The translations under genes and the position numbers were made by a program. Below, in pieces: positions 1-6,943 of a stretch of DNA of 10,745 bases. The DNA comes from Treponema sp. Its GTDB lineage: Bacteria; Spirochaetota; Spirochaetia; Treponematales; Breznakiellaceae. The notes beneath the pieces were generated by a model, which made no database searches, was not told the origin of the DNA, and saw only the letters and a program-made list of their open reading frames with translations. How positions within the stretch are numbered: the first letter of the stretch is position 1; every line of letters starts with the position of its first letter. Location: the NCBI GenBank assembly GCA_031274565.1, contig JAISPY010000279.1, positions 1-10,745 of the forward strand, given 5' to 3'.

Positions 1-3
1 GGG

Positions 4-15
4 TACAATAAACCC
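4..15 (+). promoter_or_regulatory. possible -10 element directly before ffh
   Basis: TACAAT at 4-9 matches five of six bases of the sigma70 -10 consensus and is followed by only six bases before the ffh ATG. A start of transcription about 6-7 nt after the hexamer would fall on the ATG, giving a leaderless message. No purine-rich ribosome binding site is visible in the 15 bases before the gene. The -35 region lies outside the window, so the promoter call rests on one hexamer plus the missing binding site. Confidence 0.35.
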
Positions 16-1365
16 ATGTTAGATAAACTTACCCAGAAAATATCCGATGCCCTGCGGTCCATTTCCGGCAAGGGGGCCATCACGGAAAAAAATATCGATG
101 ATGCGGTAGAGACCATCAAGATGGCCCTGCTGGAGGCGGATGTCAACCTCCGGGTGGTCCGCCGCTTTGTCAATGCCACCATTGAAGATGCCAAGGGCGA
201 GAAGGTGCTTCGTTCGGTGAATCCGGGACAGCAGTTTGTCAAGATCGTCCATGACAAGCTCGTGTCCTTCCTGGGAGATGCCAAGCAGGACCTGCGCTTG
301 AAAGGGCCTGATACCCTTTCCTGCATCCTCATGCTGGGGCTGCAGGGTTCGGGAAAGACCACCAGCTCCGCCAAACTCGCCCTCCGGCTCAAAAAAGAAG
401 GCAGGCATCCCCTCCTAGTGGCCTGTGACCTGGTGAGGCCTGCGGCCATAGACCAACTGGTGGTTCTGGGGAATCAAATCGGGGTCCCGGTCTATAAAGA
501 AGCGGATGCCACGGACAGCGTCAAGGTGTATAAAGCAGCGGTGAACTGGGCGCGGCAGAACCTGATCGACACCCTGATCATTGATACCACGGGCCGGCTC
601 CAGATAGATGAACCCATGATGGCCGAGCTTGCCCGCCTCAAGGCCGCGGTTGCGCCGGATGAGTTGCTCCTGGTGGCGGATTCCATGACCGGTCAGTCTG
701 CGGTGGATATTGCCAAGGTCTTTGATGAAAAAGTCGGTCTTACCGGGGTGGTATTGACCAAATTCGACTCCGATACCCGGGGTGGCGCGGCATTGTCCCT
801 CAAAACCATCACCGGGAAACCCCTCAAGTTTGTTGGTACTGGGGAAAAACCCGAAGACCTTGAACCGTTCCATCCCGACCGTGTGGCGGGCCGGATCTTG
901 GGCATGGGGGATGTGGTGAGCCTGGTGGAAAAAGCCCAGGCAGTGATCGATCAAAAAGAGGCCGCCGTTCTTCAGAAAAAGATGGAAAAGGAGACCTTTA
1001 CCTTGGAGGATTGGCTTGCCCAACTCCGGTCGGTGCAGAAGATGGGTTCCATTCAATCCATGCTGGATATGATCCCCGGGATGGCGGGCAAAGTACGCGA
1101 AGAGGATATTAACCAAGAGGACTTCAAAACCCAGGAGGCCATATTAACCTCTATGACCCGGAAAGAACGGTCCAACCATCTGATCATCGGTCCGTCCCGG
1201 CGTTCCCGTATAGCCCGGGGTTCAGGCACTTCCGTGGCGGAAGTGGCCCGGCTGCTCAAGAAGTTTGAGAAGATGCGGACCGTGATGAAGAAGATGTCTA
1301 AGATAAACCGAAACCCCGGGACCGCCCAATCCATGATGGCTCGGATGCAGCCCTGGTTTAGGTAA
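16..1365 (+). CDS. ffh: signal recognition particle protein Ffh (SRP54 homologue)
   Basis: GTPase that binds 4.5S RNA and hydrophobic signal sequences of nascent chains and delivers ribosomes to FtsY at the inner membrane. The 449 residues match the usual bacterial length. The helical N domain covers about 1-90. The G domain covers about 100-295 and has GLQGSGKTT at 108-116 (P-loop), DTTGR at 190-194, TKFD at 248-251 with DSDTRGGAAL just after, and GTGEKPEDLEPF at 275-286. The methionine-rich M domain has the RNA-binding signature RRSRIARGSG at 395-404 and MIPGM at 352-356. DTTGR departs from the DTAGR usually seen at G3. The ATG start gives the expected N domain but has no Shine-Dalgarno. 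The next gene converges on it, so rpsP does not follow directly. The identification is secure. Confidence 0.98.
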   Translation: MLDKLTQKISDALRSISGKGAITEKNIDDAVETIKMALLEADVNLRVVRRFVNATIEDAKGEKVLRSVNPGQQFVKIVHDKLVSFLGDAKQDLRLKGPDTLSCILMLGLQGSGKTTSSAKLALRLKKEGRHPLLVACDLVRPAAIDQLVVLGNQIGVPVYKEADATDSVKVYKAAVNWARQNLIDTLIIDTTGRLQIDEPMMAELARLKAAVAPDELLLVADSMTGQSAVDIAKVFDEKVGLTGVVLTKFDSDTRGGAALSLKTITGKPLKFVGTGEKPEDLEPFHPDRVAGRILGMGDVVSLVEKAQAVIDQKEAAVLQKKMEKETFTLEDWLAQLRSVQKMGSIQSMLDMIPGMAGKVREEDINQEDFKTQEAILTSMTRKERSNHLIIGPSRRSRIARGSGTSVAEVARLLKKFEKMRTVMKKMSKINRNPGTAQSMMARMQPWFR

Positions 1366-1514
1366 ACCGTACCATATCCGTTATCCTGATCAACGAGTTA
1401 CCCATGCGTATCCAGGGATTAGGCATATTTTCGCTCTCCCTTCGCTTAATCCGTGGATTTTTCTTATTTCCTTCTATGTTTTCCTCTATGCTTAACCAGT
1501 TGACCGTGGATCCT
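1366..1514. other. gap between convergent ffh and helicase genes
   Basis: No gene or RNA is recognised here. The plus strand is pyrimidine-rich around 1430-1495. CCGTGGAT occurs twice, at 1451-1458 and 1504-1511. AATCC-GT-GGATT at 1448-1459 is followed by a short T run, but its two-base loop is too tight for a convincing terminator. No standard intrinsic terminator is seen for either gene. Confidence 0.4.
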
Positions 1515-3308
1515 TTACTGCGGAGCAGATGCGGGCTTAATGGCGGGGTTTTTCGGGGTTTTTCGGGAAAACGCGCAGGCTCGACGGGCGGCATCTTCCG
1601 GGAGCGAGGCAAAGGCGCAGTATTCCTGCATCTCTATAGCATTCACCAAGCGCCCGGGTACGCCCCCGGCCTGCATGAGGAGTTTCGCCACATCCCGGGC
1701 AGAGGCGCCGTGATGGCGTCCAAGCCCCACGTACACCCGGGCACTGCCTGAGAGAAGCTCCCCTTTGGAAAAATCACCCCTGCTGAAATGCGGATCTTTC
1801 CGACGGTCCTGCCCGTCGAAATCATACCGAGTGGAAAAACGCCTTGTCCCCCGTACCCGTGGCTCTTCTCGGAGCGGGGTTTCCTGAAATTCCGTAATGG
1901 GACCATACCGGGAGGGATCGAGCAAGTTGCCGAAGGTAAGGGTGATGAGGGCCTCCACCGCGCCTTCGCTGCCTAATTCGGCGATGAGTTCCCGGCTTAC
2001 CTGGGCATGGAGGGGCGGGACTAGGGAAGCGGCTTCGCCTTGAGCCTCCGGCTCCGCAGCCAGGGCCTGGACTGCTTCCCCATCTTCTTGAGGCGGGCTC
2101 CAGTCCGCAGGCAGGGCGGCAGTAGCAGCCGCAAGAATTCGCTTTTTGATGGCCTTCATCACCAATTTTATCTTGGGCGCCTTCATCCATTCGATCTTGC
2201 TGCCCAGGGTCCGTTCCATGGACCGGGACAGGTGGCTGATTCGGCCCCGTTCCGCAGGCAGGGCGAAGCTGATGGCTTTGCCCCGTCTTCCGGCCCGGCC
2301 GGTTCTGCCGATCCGGTGCACATAGGTTTCCCGGTCATTGGGGAGGTCCCAGTTTATCACATGGGTCAGCCGTTCGATATCCAGGCCCCGGGCAGCCACA
2401 TCGGTGGCTACCAAAATGGTGGTAATCCGGGACCGGAAGCGTCTGAGGGTCCGCTCCCGGGCTTCCTGGGACAGGTCGCCGTGGATGGCCTCCGCCGCAT
2501 ACTCCCCTTCAACAAGCCGGCGGGCGAGTTCATCGGTTCCCGCCTTGGTAGCGCAGAAGATGAGGCCATAAAAATCATCAGAGCCATCAATGATCCGCCG
2601 GAGCGCTTCCAGCCGGTCTTCTTTCTTGACCACCAGGTAATACTGATCCACCGCAGGCTTTTCATCCTCCGGGGCGCTATCTTCCAGGATCTCCACGTCC
2701 CCGATATAGTCCCGGACGATCTTGAGGATCCCCTCGGGCATGGTGGCGGAAAAGAGGGCCACCCGGCGCTCGCTTTTGACCGCCTTGAGGATCGTCTCCA
2801 CATCTTCGAAAAAGCCCATATCCAGCATTTCATCGGCTTCATCCAGGATGCACCAATCCACTGCGGAAAGGTCGAGCACCTTTCGTTCCATGAGGTCCAT
2901 GAGGCGGCCCGGAGTTCCTACCACGATTTCGGTCCCCCGCTTGAGATCCAGGATTTGATTGCGAATCGAAGCGCCGCCGTATACGGCGGTGATCCGCGGA
3001 AAGGGACCGGTGGTGAGGGAAGCGATTTCCTTCGTGATCTGGAGGGCCAATTCCCGGGTAGGGGTGAGAATAAGGGCCCGAGGCGCGTGTCCTCCTTGGG
3101 TGAGTCGTTCGGCCAGGGGTATGCCAAAGGCAGCGGTCTTACCCGTGCCGGTCCTGGCCTTGACAATGAGATGCCCTTGGTCGGCAAGCAGCCGGGGCAG
3201 GGCAATGGTTTGAATAGAACTGGGTGCCGTGAAGCCCTTGCGGGTTAAGGCATCAAGTATCGCGTCGGATAAACCGAAAGCAGCAAAAGGGTGACAGTCT
3301 ATGGTCAT
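1515..3308 (-). CDS. DEAD-box ATP-dependent RNA helicase with DbpA-type RNA-binding C-terminus
   Basis: Unwinds RNA duplexes with ATP, probably in ribosome assembly or RNA turnover as for the DeaD/CsdA and DbpA relatives. Numbered from the ATG at 3308 (597 aa), the motifs are the Q-motif region (F8 to Q33, with FTAPSSIQ), ARTGTGKT 51-58, TPTRELA 82-88, TPGR 132-135, DEAD 156-159, SAT 187-189, ATDVAARGLD 301-310 and HRIGRTGR 331-338. An Ala/Glu-rich linker follows at about 395-435. The C-terminal part, about 523-578, starting at VYVGLG, resembles the DbpA RNA-binding domain. A longer in-frame TTG start at 3344 exists, but it has no ribosome binding site and lies in the probable -35 region. The ATG gives the usual short leader before the Q motif. 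DeaD-like and DbpA-like subfamilies cannot be separated here. Confidence 0.95.
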   Translation of the reverse strand: MTIDCHPFAAFGLSDAILDALTRKGFTAPSSIQTIALPRLLADQGHLIVKARTGTGKTAAFGIPLAERLTQGGHAPRALILTPTRELALQITKEIASLTTGPFPRITAVYGGASIRNQILDLKRGTEIVVGTPGRLMDLMERKVLDLSAVDWCILDEADEMLDMGFFEDVETILKAVKSERRVALFSATMPEGILKIVRDYIGDVEILEDSAPEDEKPAVDQYYLVVKKEDRLEALRRIIDGSDDFYGLIFCATKAGTDELARRLVEGEYAAEAIHGDLSQEARERTLRRFRSRITTILVATDVAARGLDIERLTHVINWDLPNDRETYVHRIGRTGRAGRRGKAISFALPAERGRISHLSRSMERTLGSKIEWMKAPKIKLVMKAIKKRILAAATAALPADWSPPQEDGEAVQALAAEPEAQGEAASLVPPLHAQVSRELIAELGSEGAVEALITLTFGNLLDPSRYGPITEFQETPLREEPRVRGTRRFSTRYDFDGQDRRKDPHFSRGDFSKGELLSGSARVYVGLGRHHGASARDVAKLLMQAGGVPGRLVNAIEMQEYCAFASLPEDAARRACAFSRKTPKNPAIKPASAPQ

Positions 3309-3314
3309 AAGAGT

Positions 3315-3344
3315 AGTATAAAGAAGATGGCCGGGTAAGTACAA
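3315..3344 (-). promoter_or_regulatory. candidate promoter of the helicase gene (possibly leaderless)
   Basis: On the minus strand TATACT (3320-3315) matches five of six -10 bases and stands exactly six bases before the helicase ATG. Eighteen bases further upstream is a weak -35, TTGTAC (3344-3339). No Shine-Dalgarno precedes the ATG. The expected transcription start would coincide with the ATG. The -35 matches only three of six bases, so the assignment is moderate. Confidence 0.45.
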
Positions 3345-3350
3345 GCCGGA

Positions 3351-3632
3351 AGCATCAAGGGCAACCGCAGTTGCTTTCCAAATAACACCGAGTGGAGGAA
3401 ATCCGGGCTAAGGACCCGCGCAGAAATACCATGACCTAATGGTCATGGTATTTCCTTATTGCATAAGCAATGAGCATAAAATCCAGGGCATGTTATTCGT
3501 GCGCGGGTCCTCAGGCTTTGCCTGAGCATTGTTCGTTTTCGTCGGTCCTGCAAGGGCCTGGACTCAAGGGTACGATGCTGGAGGAGCGATGAGGAAGCTG
3601 CATCAGCTTAAACCGGCTAGGATGCTCTTTTT
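3351..3632 (+). ncRNA. candidate structured RNA region, class unknown; RNase P-like conserved motif
   Basis: This gene-free stretch holds an unusual number of inverted repeats. AGCATC at 3351-3356 can pair with GATGCT at 3621-3626, which is followed by a T5 run at 3628-3632, the arrangement of a closing helix and transcript end. Inside are GCAAC-CGCA-GTTGC (3361-3374), a 12-bp stem 3411-3422/3500-3511, a 14-bp hairpin 3423-3454, an 8-bp hairpin 3455-3474, CTCAGGC-TTT-GCCTGAG (3510-3526) and AAGCTG-CAT-CAGCTT (3595-3609). GGAGGAAATCCGGGCT at 3394-3409 matches conserved region I of RNase P RNA apart from one missing G, and AACCGGCTA at 3611-3619 vaguely resembles conserved region V. The other universal RNase P segments are not found, and the helix these two should form is broken. 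It could therefore be a decayed rnpB, another RNA, or a cluster of palindromic DNA. A possible plus-strand -10, TATAAA, is at 3317-3322. Confidence 0.35.
3411..3511. repeat. 101-bp element bounded by perfect 12-bp inverted repeats
   Basis: AGGACCCGCGCA at 3411-3422 is the exact reverse complement of 3500-3511. Directly inside the left arm is a perfect 14-bp hairpin (3423-3436 / 3441-3454, loop TAAT), then CTTATTGC-ATAA-GCAATGAG (3455-3474, one G-T pair). This could be a miniature palindromic mobile element or the core of a structured RNA. No clear target-site duplication flanks it. Only one copy is present in this window. Confidence 0.6.
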
Positions 3633-3666
3633 CAAGAAAGTTTCTGGTATATGTTAAGGAAGAATA

Positions 3667-3696
3667 TTGACGGAAGTCGGTGAAAACCAGTATAGT
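3667..3696 (+). promoter_or_regulatory. sigma70-type promoter of the lipoprotein operon
   Basis: TTGACG (3667-3672), an 18-bp spacer and TATAGT (3691-3696) each match five of six consensus bases. The expected start is near 3703, leaving a leader of about 36 nt before the first ATG at 3739, with a strong GAGAGGAGG ribosome binding site at 3725-3733. Confidence 0.75.
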
Positions 3697-3713
3697 AGGG
3701 AAACATACTATAC
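3690..3713. promoter_or_regulatory. dyad overlapping the -10 box, candidate operator
   Basis: GTATAGTA (3690-3697) and TACTATAC (3706-3713) form a perfect 8-bp inverted repeat around eight bases. The left arm covers the -10 hexamer and the centre covers the expected transcription start. A dimeric repressor bound here would block the promoter. The regulator is unknown. Confidence 0.55.
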
Positions 3714-3738
3714 CACAAGAAACCGAGAGGAGGTTTTT

Positions 3739-4353
3739 ATGCAGAAAAAAAAACGCATGGGAGTACTTGGTTGCATCGTCCTGATGCTGCTTATAGCCGG
3801 ATGCAGTTCCAATCCCAAGGTCAGCCGTGTTGACGCCAATACCCAGACGGATTTAAGCGGCTATTGGAATGATACGGATGTCCGGATCGTCTGTGATAGT
3901 CTCATTAAGGCTTGCCTTGACTCGCCTCGGGTCGTGCAGGCTACCGCCCAACTGGGAAGACTCCCCCGGGTTTTGGTAGGCACCTTCAAGAATGATAGTG
4001 ACGAACATATTGATACCTCTATCATTTCCAGTACCATGGAAGTCGCTATCTTCAACAGCGGCAAAGCGGATTTTGTCGCAGGCGGAGGCACCCGGAATGA
4101 GCTCCGGGCCGAACGGCAGGATCAGCAGGGTAATGCCAGTGAAGAGACCGCAGCCACCTTGGGCAATGAGATCGCGGCGGATTTCATGCTTACCGGGGTA
4201 GTCAAAACCATCATTGATCGTGCAGGCAATACGGCCACCAGAACCTATTTTGTGAGCGCGGAAATGACCAATATCGAGAACAATACCCGGTTATGGATGG
4301 AGCAGAACAGCGAAATCAAGAAGGTCATCCAAAGGCCGCAAGCCAAGCTCTAA
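3739..4353 (+). CDS. lpoB: LpoB-family lipoprotein (penicillin-binding protein activator family)
   Basis: In enterobacteria LpoB is an outer-membrane lipoprotein that activates the peptidoglycan synthase PBP1b. Whether the spirochaete protein does the same is inference. The ATG at 3739 follows GAGAGGAGG by five bases and gives 204 aa with a lipoprotein signal: KKKR at 3-6, a hydrophobic stretch and lipobox IAGC with the lipidated Cys at 22. Family hallmarks are LSGYWNDTDVR at 39-49, PRVLVGTFKNDSDEHIDT at 76-93, FNSGKADFV at 105-113 and LGNEIAADFMLTGVV at 141-155. An in-frame upstream TTG at 3667 is rejected because it is the -35 box. This is the first gene of a three-lipoprotein operon, and the dyad at its promoter suggests a dedicated repressor. 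Confidence 0.88.
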   Translation: MQKKKRMGVLGCIVLMLLIAGCSSNPKVSRVDANTQTDLSGYWNDTDVRIVCDSLIKACLDSPRVVQATAQLGRLPRVLVGTFKNDSDEHIDTSIISSTMEVAIFNSGKADFVAGGGTRNELRAERQDQQGNASEETAATLGNEIAADFMLTGVVKTIIDRAGNTATRTYFVSAEMTNIENNTRLWMEQNSEIKKVIQRPQAKL

Positions 4354-4360
4354 GGCGATG

Positions 4361-4411
4361 CCGGATCGGGGGTAGGAATTTTTTTGGGGGGGAGGGGGGA
4401 ATCCGATCCGG
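4361..4411. repeat. inverted repeat enclosing G7 and G6 tracts
   Basis: CCGGATCGG (4361-4369) and CCGATCCGG (4403-4411) form a perfect 9-bp inverted repeat in the gap between the first and second lipoprotein genes. The loop holds T7 then G7 (4386-4392), A, and G6 (4394-4399), with a further G5 at 4368-4372 beginning inside the left arm. The right arm is followed by TTTTT at 4422-4426, too far away for a standard terminator. The tracts could slip in length, fold as a G-quadruplex, or attenuate downstream expression. Confidence 0.6.
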
Positions 4412-4442
4412 TCATCACTGGTTTTTCATGAGGAGGCATACC

Positions 4443-5780
4443 ATGCCGTTAAAAAAAAATCTGAGAAGGCGCTGTTTTTTTTCTTTCTTTTTGTGCTGTT
4501 CTTTAGGGAGTTTGGTATTTTTTTCCTGTGCTACCGGGAATCCGTATGTGAAGATTGACGCTGCGGTGGAAGGGGGGGATCATCAGACCGGTATCGCCTT
4601 GATTGAAAAAGACAAGCAAGCCCTCTACCGGAATAAAGACCTCATCCTCTATTACCTGGATAAGGGGATGATCGCCCATTATGCGGAAGCGTATACTGAT
4701 TCTACCCAACTGCTCCAGGAAGGGGAGCGGGCCATAGAAGACGCCTATACGAAAAGCGTTACCATGGAAATTGGATCCTACTTACTGAATGATACGGTCA
4801 AGGAATACGACGGAGAGGATTACGAAGATATCTATATCAATGCGTTTAATGCCCTCAACTACTACCATCAAGCCCGACTGGAAGACGCCTTGGTGGAAAT
4901 CCGGCGGATGAACAATAAACTGCAGTTCTTGGCCGCAAAATACGGAGAGATCCGCACCAATCTGCAACAAAAAGCCCTGGCAGAGGGGAGTACGATTCCG
5001 CCGAATCCTGAATCCCCCTCACAATTTTCAGATTCAGCCCTCGCCCGGTATTTGGGTATGCTGTTTTACCGGGCGGTGGGTAACCATGACGATGCCCAGA
5101 TTGACCGGGATCAGCTCAAGGTAGCCTTTGCCAATGCTCCCGCCGTATACACCTACGGTCTGCCTGCTTCGCTGGACGAAGAGTTAGCGGTTCCTCCGGG
5201 TAAGGCGCGGCTTAATGTGCTGGGGTTCAGCGGCTTGTCTCCGGTCAAAGACGCAGAGGTCATCCGTTTACCCCTTCCGAATTACCGTTATATCAAGATC
5301 GCCCTGCCGGTCATGGTAAACCGTCCCTCCCAGGTGAGCAGGGTTGAGGTGGTATTTGATGACGGGCAGCGCTTTGACCTGGCCTTGCTGGAAGATATGG
5401 CAGCGGTGGCTCGGGAAACCTTCAAGGAAAAGATCAACCTGCTGTATCTCAAGTCGGTGATCCGGGCCACGGTTAAAGGGGTAACTTCCTCCGCCCTGGA
5501 TGCGGTCGCAGACGAAACCGAAGGGGGTACTAGTCTCCTGTTCAGCGTACTCAGTTTAGGGACCCAGATCTTTGCAGAGGCCAGTGAACAGGCGGATCTG
5601 CGGATCTCCCGGTATTTTCCCGCCAAGGCATATGTGGGGGGCATTACCCTGGATCCGGGCACCTATTCCTTTACCACCCATTACTATGGGGCAAACGGCG
5701 GTAGGATCGCCTCTTTTGATACTACGGCAACGGTCCGGGAGGACCAGCTTAATTTAGTGGAGGTTGTATGTTTAAAGTAA
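4443..5780 (+). CDS. COG3014-family lipoprotein of unknown function
   Basis: Conserved protein of unknown function that I recognise as COG3014-like from its central block at about 112-160: YLLNDTVKEYDGEDYEDIY, then a Tyr/Ala-rich helix and EIRRMNNKL. That region looks like TPR-type helical pairs. The ATG at 4443 follows GAGGAGG (4430-4436) by six bases and gives 445 aa. The open frame extends upstream to 4293 inside the preceding gene, but that part has no family features. A basic start (KKNLRRR), a Phe-rich hydrophobic core and Cys29 in FFSC fit a loose spirochaete lipobox. The C-terminal half contains a long, largely non-polar stretch near 375-415 and then a beta-rich end. It lies 89 nt after the LpoB-like gene and overlaps the next gene by 13 nt, implying translational coupling. 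The trio suggests a shared envelope role. Confidence 0.82.
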   Translation: MPLKKNLRRRCFFSFFLCCSLGSLVFFSCATGNPYVKIDAAVEGGDHQTGIALIEKDKQALYRNKDLILYYLDKGMIAHYAEAYTDSTQLLQEGERAIEDAYTKSVTMEIGSYLLNDTVKEYDGEDYEDIYINAFNALNYYHQARLEDALVEIRRMNNKLQFLAAKYGEIRTNLQQKALAEGSTIPPNPESPSQFSDSALARYLGMLFYRAVGNHDDAQIDRDQLKVAFANAPAVYTYGLPASLDEELAVPPGKARLNVLGFSGLSPVKDAEVIRLPLPNYRYIKIALPVMVNRPSQVSRVEVVFDDGQRFDLALLEDMAAVARETFKEKINLLYLKSVIRATVKGVTSSALDAVADETEGGTSLLFSVLSLGTQIFAEASEQADLRISRYFPAKAYVGGITLDPGTYSFTTHYYGANGGRIASFDTTATVREDQLNLVEVVCLK

Positions 5781-6928
5781 GATACGTTCCGGCATTGCTC
5801 GTAGTATCCTTTATAGGCTATGCAAGTATAGGCTGTGCAAGCAGTCCTGAGCCGGTCCGGGAGGATGATGCGGTCGCTGCGGCCCAGGCTGCGGTAGCCG
5901 AGATGGAGGGCGGAAGCCGGCCTTCCGCCCAGGCAAGCCGTCCCCCAAGAAAGGTCAGTCAGGGGAAAGAACCCGCCTGGATTGCTTCACCGGACGCGGT
6001 ATATGACAAGAATGCCTTCGTTACCGCGGTAGGGCATGGGGCGGATCGCAATCAAGCGGAGCGAGATGCCTTGGGAAAACTGGTGGCGGTTTTCGGCCAA
6101 TCCGTACAAGCGGAGTTGAAAACGATCAATACCTATTCAGAAGCGGTTTCCAAGGGAGCGGTCAATGTTTCTGAAAATACCTCGGTGCAAAACGCCATCA
6201 AGACTTCCGCTGAGATGGATGCGCTTATAGGGGCGGAGATCGAAGAGGTATGGTTTGATAATAAAACCACCTATTATGCGGTAGCGGTGCTGGAGAAGGG
6301 ACAAGCGGCAAGACTCTACGCTGATATGATTCGGTCCAATGAACGGATCATCGGTGATTTACTTGCCATTCCTGATGCAGAGAAAAATACCCTGGATGGA
6401 TACTCCCGGTATCAGCTTGCCGCGACGATTGCGGATGTGAACCGGGTGTATGCCAATGTCTTGACCATGGTGGGCAGCACTGTGGGTATTGTTCCCGGGG
6501 ACATGAAAAAAGGGGATGCGTATCGCCTCGAAGCGGTGAACATTACCAAGAGTATTCCCATCAGGGTAACGGTTACGGATGACCGTTCAAACCGTATCAG
6601 AGACGCCTTTGCCTCCGCGCTTACCAAGCAGGGATTCAGGAGCGGAGGTACCGACGCCCGGTATGTACTGGAGGTACGGCTTGAGCTTTCCCCGGTGGAG
6701 CTTCCCGGTCAGCAGAATCAGTTTGTCCGGTATGTGATCGAGGGGAATCTTATCGATACCAGAGACGCCAGCGTGTTGCTGCCCTTTAGTATCAACGGAC
6801 GGGAAGGGCATCGTTCCCTGTCGGAAGCGGAAAACCGGGCGGTGGGAGTCGCTGAAAGAAAAATCAACGACACCTACGGCGGGGTCTTAGCCCACTACTT
6901 GGCAACCTTATTGCCGAATACTAAATAA
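5768..6928 (+). CDS. LPP20-family lipoprotein
   Basis: Envelope lipoprotein with an LPP20 domain at about 68-185, starting PAWIASP at 69-75 and continuing through AVGHGADRNQAERDAL (87-102). LPP20-domain proteins include Helicobacter Lpp20 and Vibrio FlgP, but no specific role can be assigned. The ATG at 5768 follows GTGGAGG (5757-5763) and lies inside the last codons of the previous gene. The 386-aa product has a hydrophobic signal and Cys23 in SIGC. The -3 residue is Ser rather than Leu, acceptable in spirochaetes but not typical. A low-complexity Ala/Glu/Ser/Pro-rich linker runs from about 26 to 65. The C-terminal part, about 250-386, looks like a separate alpha/beta domain, where VTDDRSNRIRDAF begins a candidate unit. 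It is the last gene of the operon, and no standard terminator follows. Confidence 0.85.
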   Translation: MFKVRYVPALLVVSFIGYASIGCASSPEPVREDDAVAAAQAAVAEMEGGSRPSAQASRPPRKVSQGKEPAWIASPDAVYDKNAFVTAVGHGADRNQAERDALGKLVAVFGQSVQAELKTINTYSEAVSKGAVNVSENTSVQNAIKTSAEMDALIGAEIEEVWFDNKTTYYAVAVLEKGQAARLYADMIRSNERIIGDLLAIPDAEKNTLDGYSRYQLAATIADVNRVYANVLTMVGSTVGIVPGDMKKGDAYRLEAVNITKSIPIRVTVTDDRSNRIRDAFASALTKQGFRSGGTDARYVLEVRLELSPVELPGQQNQFVRYVIEGNLIDTRDASVLLPFSINGREGHRSLSEAENRAVGVAERKINDTYGGVLAHYLATLLPNTK

Positions 6929-6943
6929 CCAGAGTTCGACGCG

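Noticed and set aside
415..1116. 233-codon minus-strand open frame inside ffh
   Set aside because: Antisense to an unambiguous Ffh, rich in His/Pro/Phe with no recognisable motif.
2040..3248. 402-codon open frame on the plus strand
   Set aside because: It lies wholly antisense to the well-supported helicase gene and its translation shows no domain or motif; it is a shadow of high-GC coding sequence.
3309..3344. TTG start adding 12 residues to the helicase
   Set aside because: No ribosome binding site, overlaps the probable promoter, and adds nothing resembling the family.
3510..3526. tRNA stem
   Set aside because: A single 7-bp hairpin with a three-base loop; no cloverleaf, T-loop or anticodon arm can be assembled around it.
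3351..3632. A complete, functional rnpB gene
   Set aside because: Only region I matches well and even it lacks a base; the P4 partner is imperfect and the other universally conserved segments were not found.
3667..3738. Upstream TTG start for the LpoB-like gene
   Set aside because: The TTG is part of the -35 box, and the ATG at 3739 has a strong ribosome binding site and a proper lipoprotein signal.
4293..4442. 50-residue N-terminal extension of the COG3014 protein
   Set aside because: It overlaps the LpoB-like gene and would bury the signal peptide; GAGGAGG before 4443 fixes the start.
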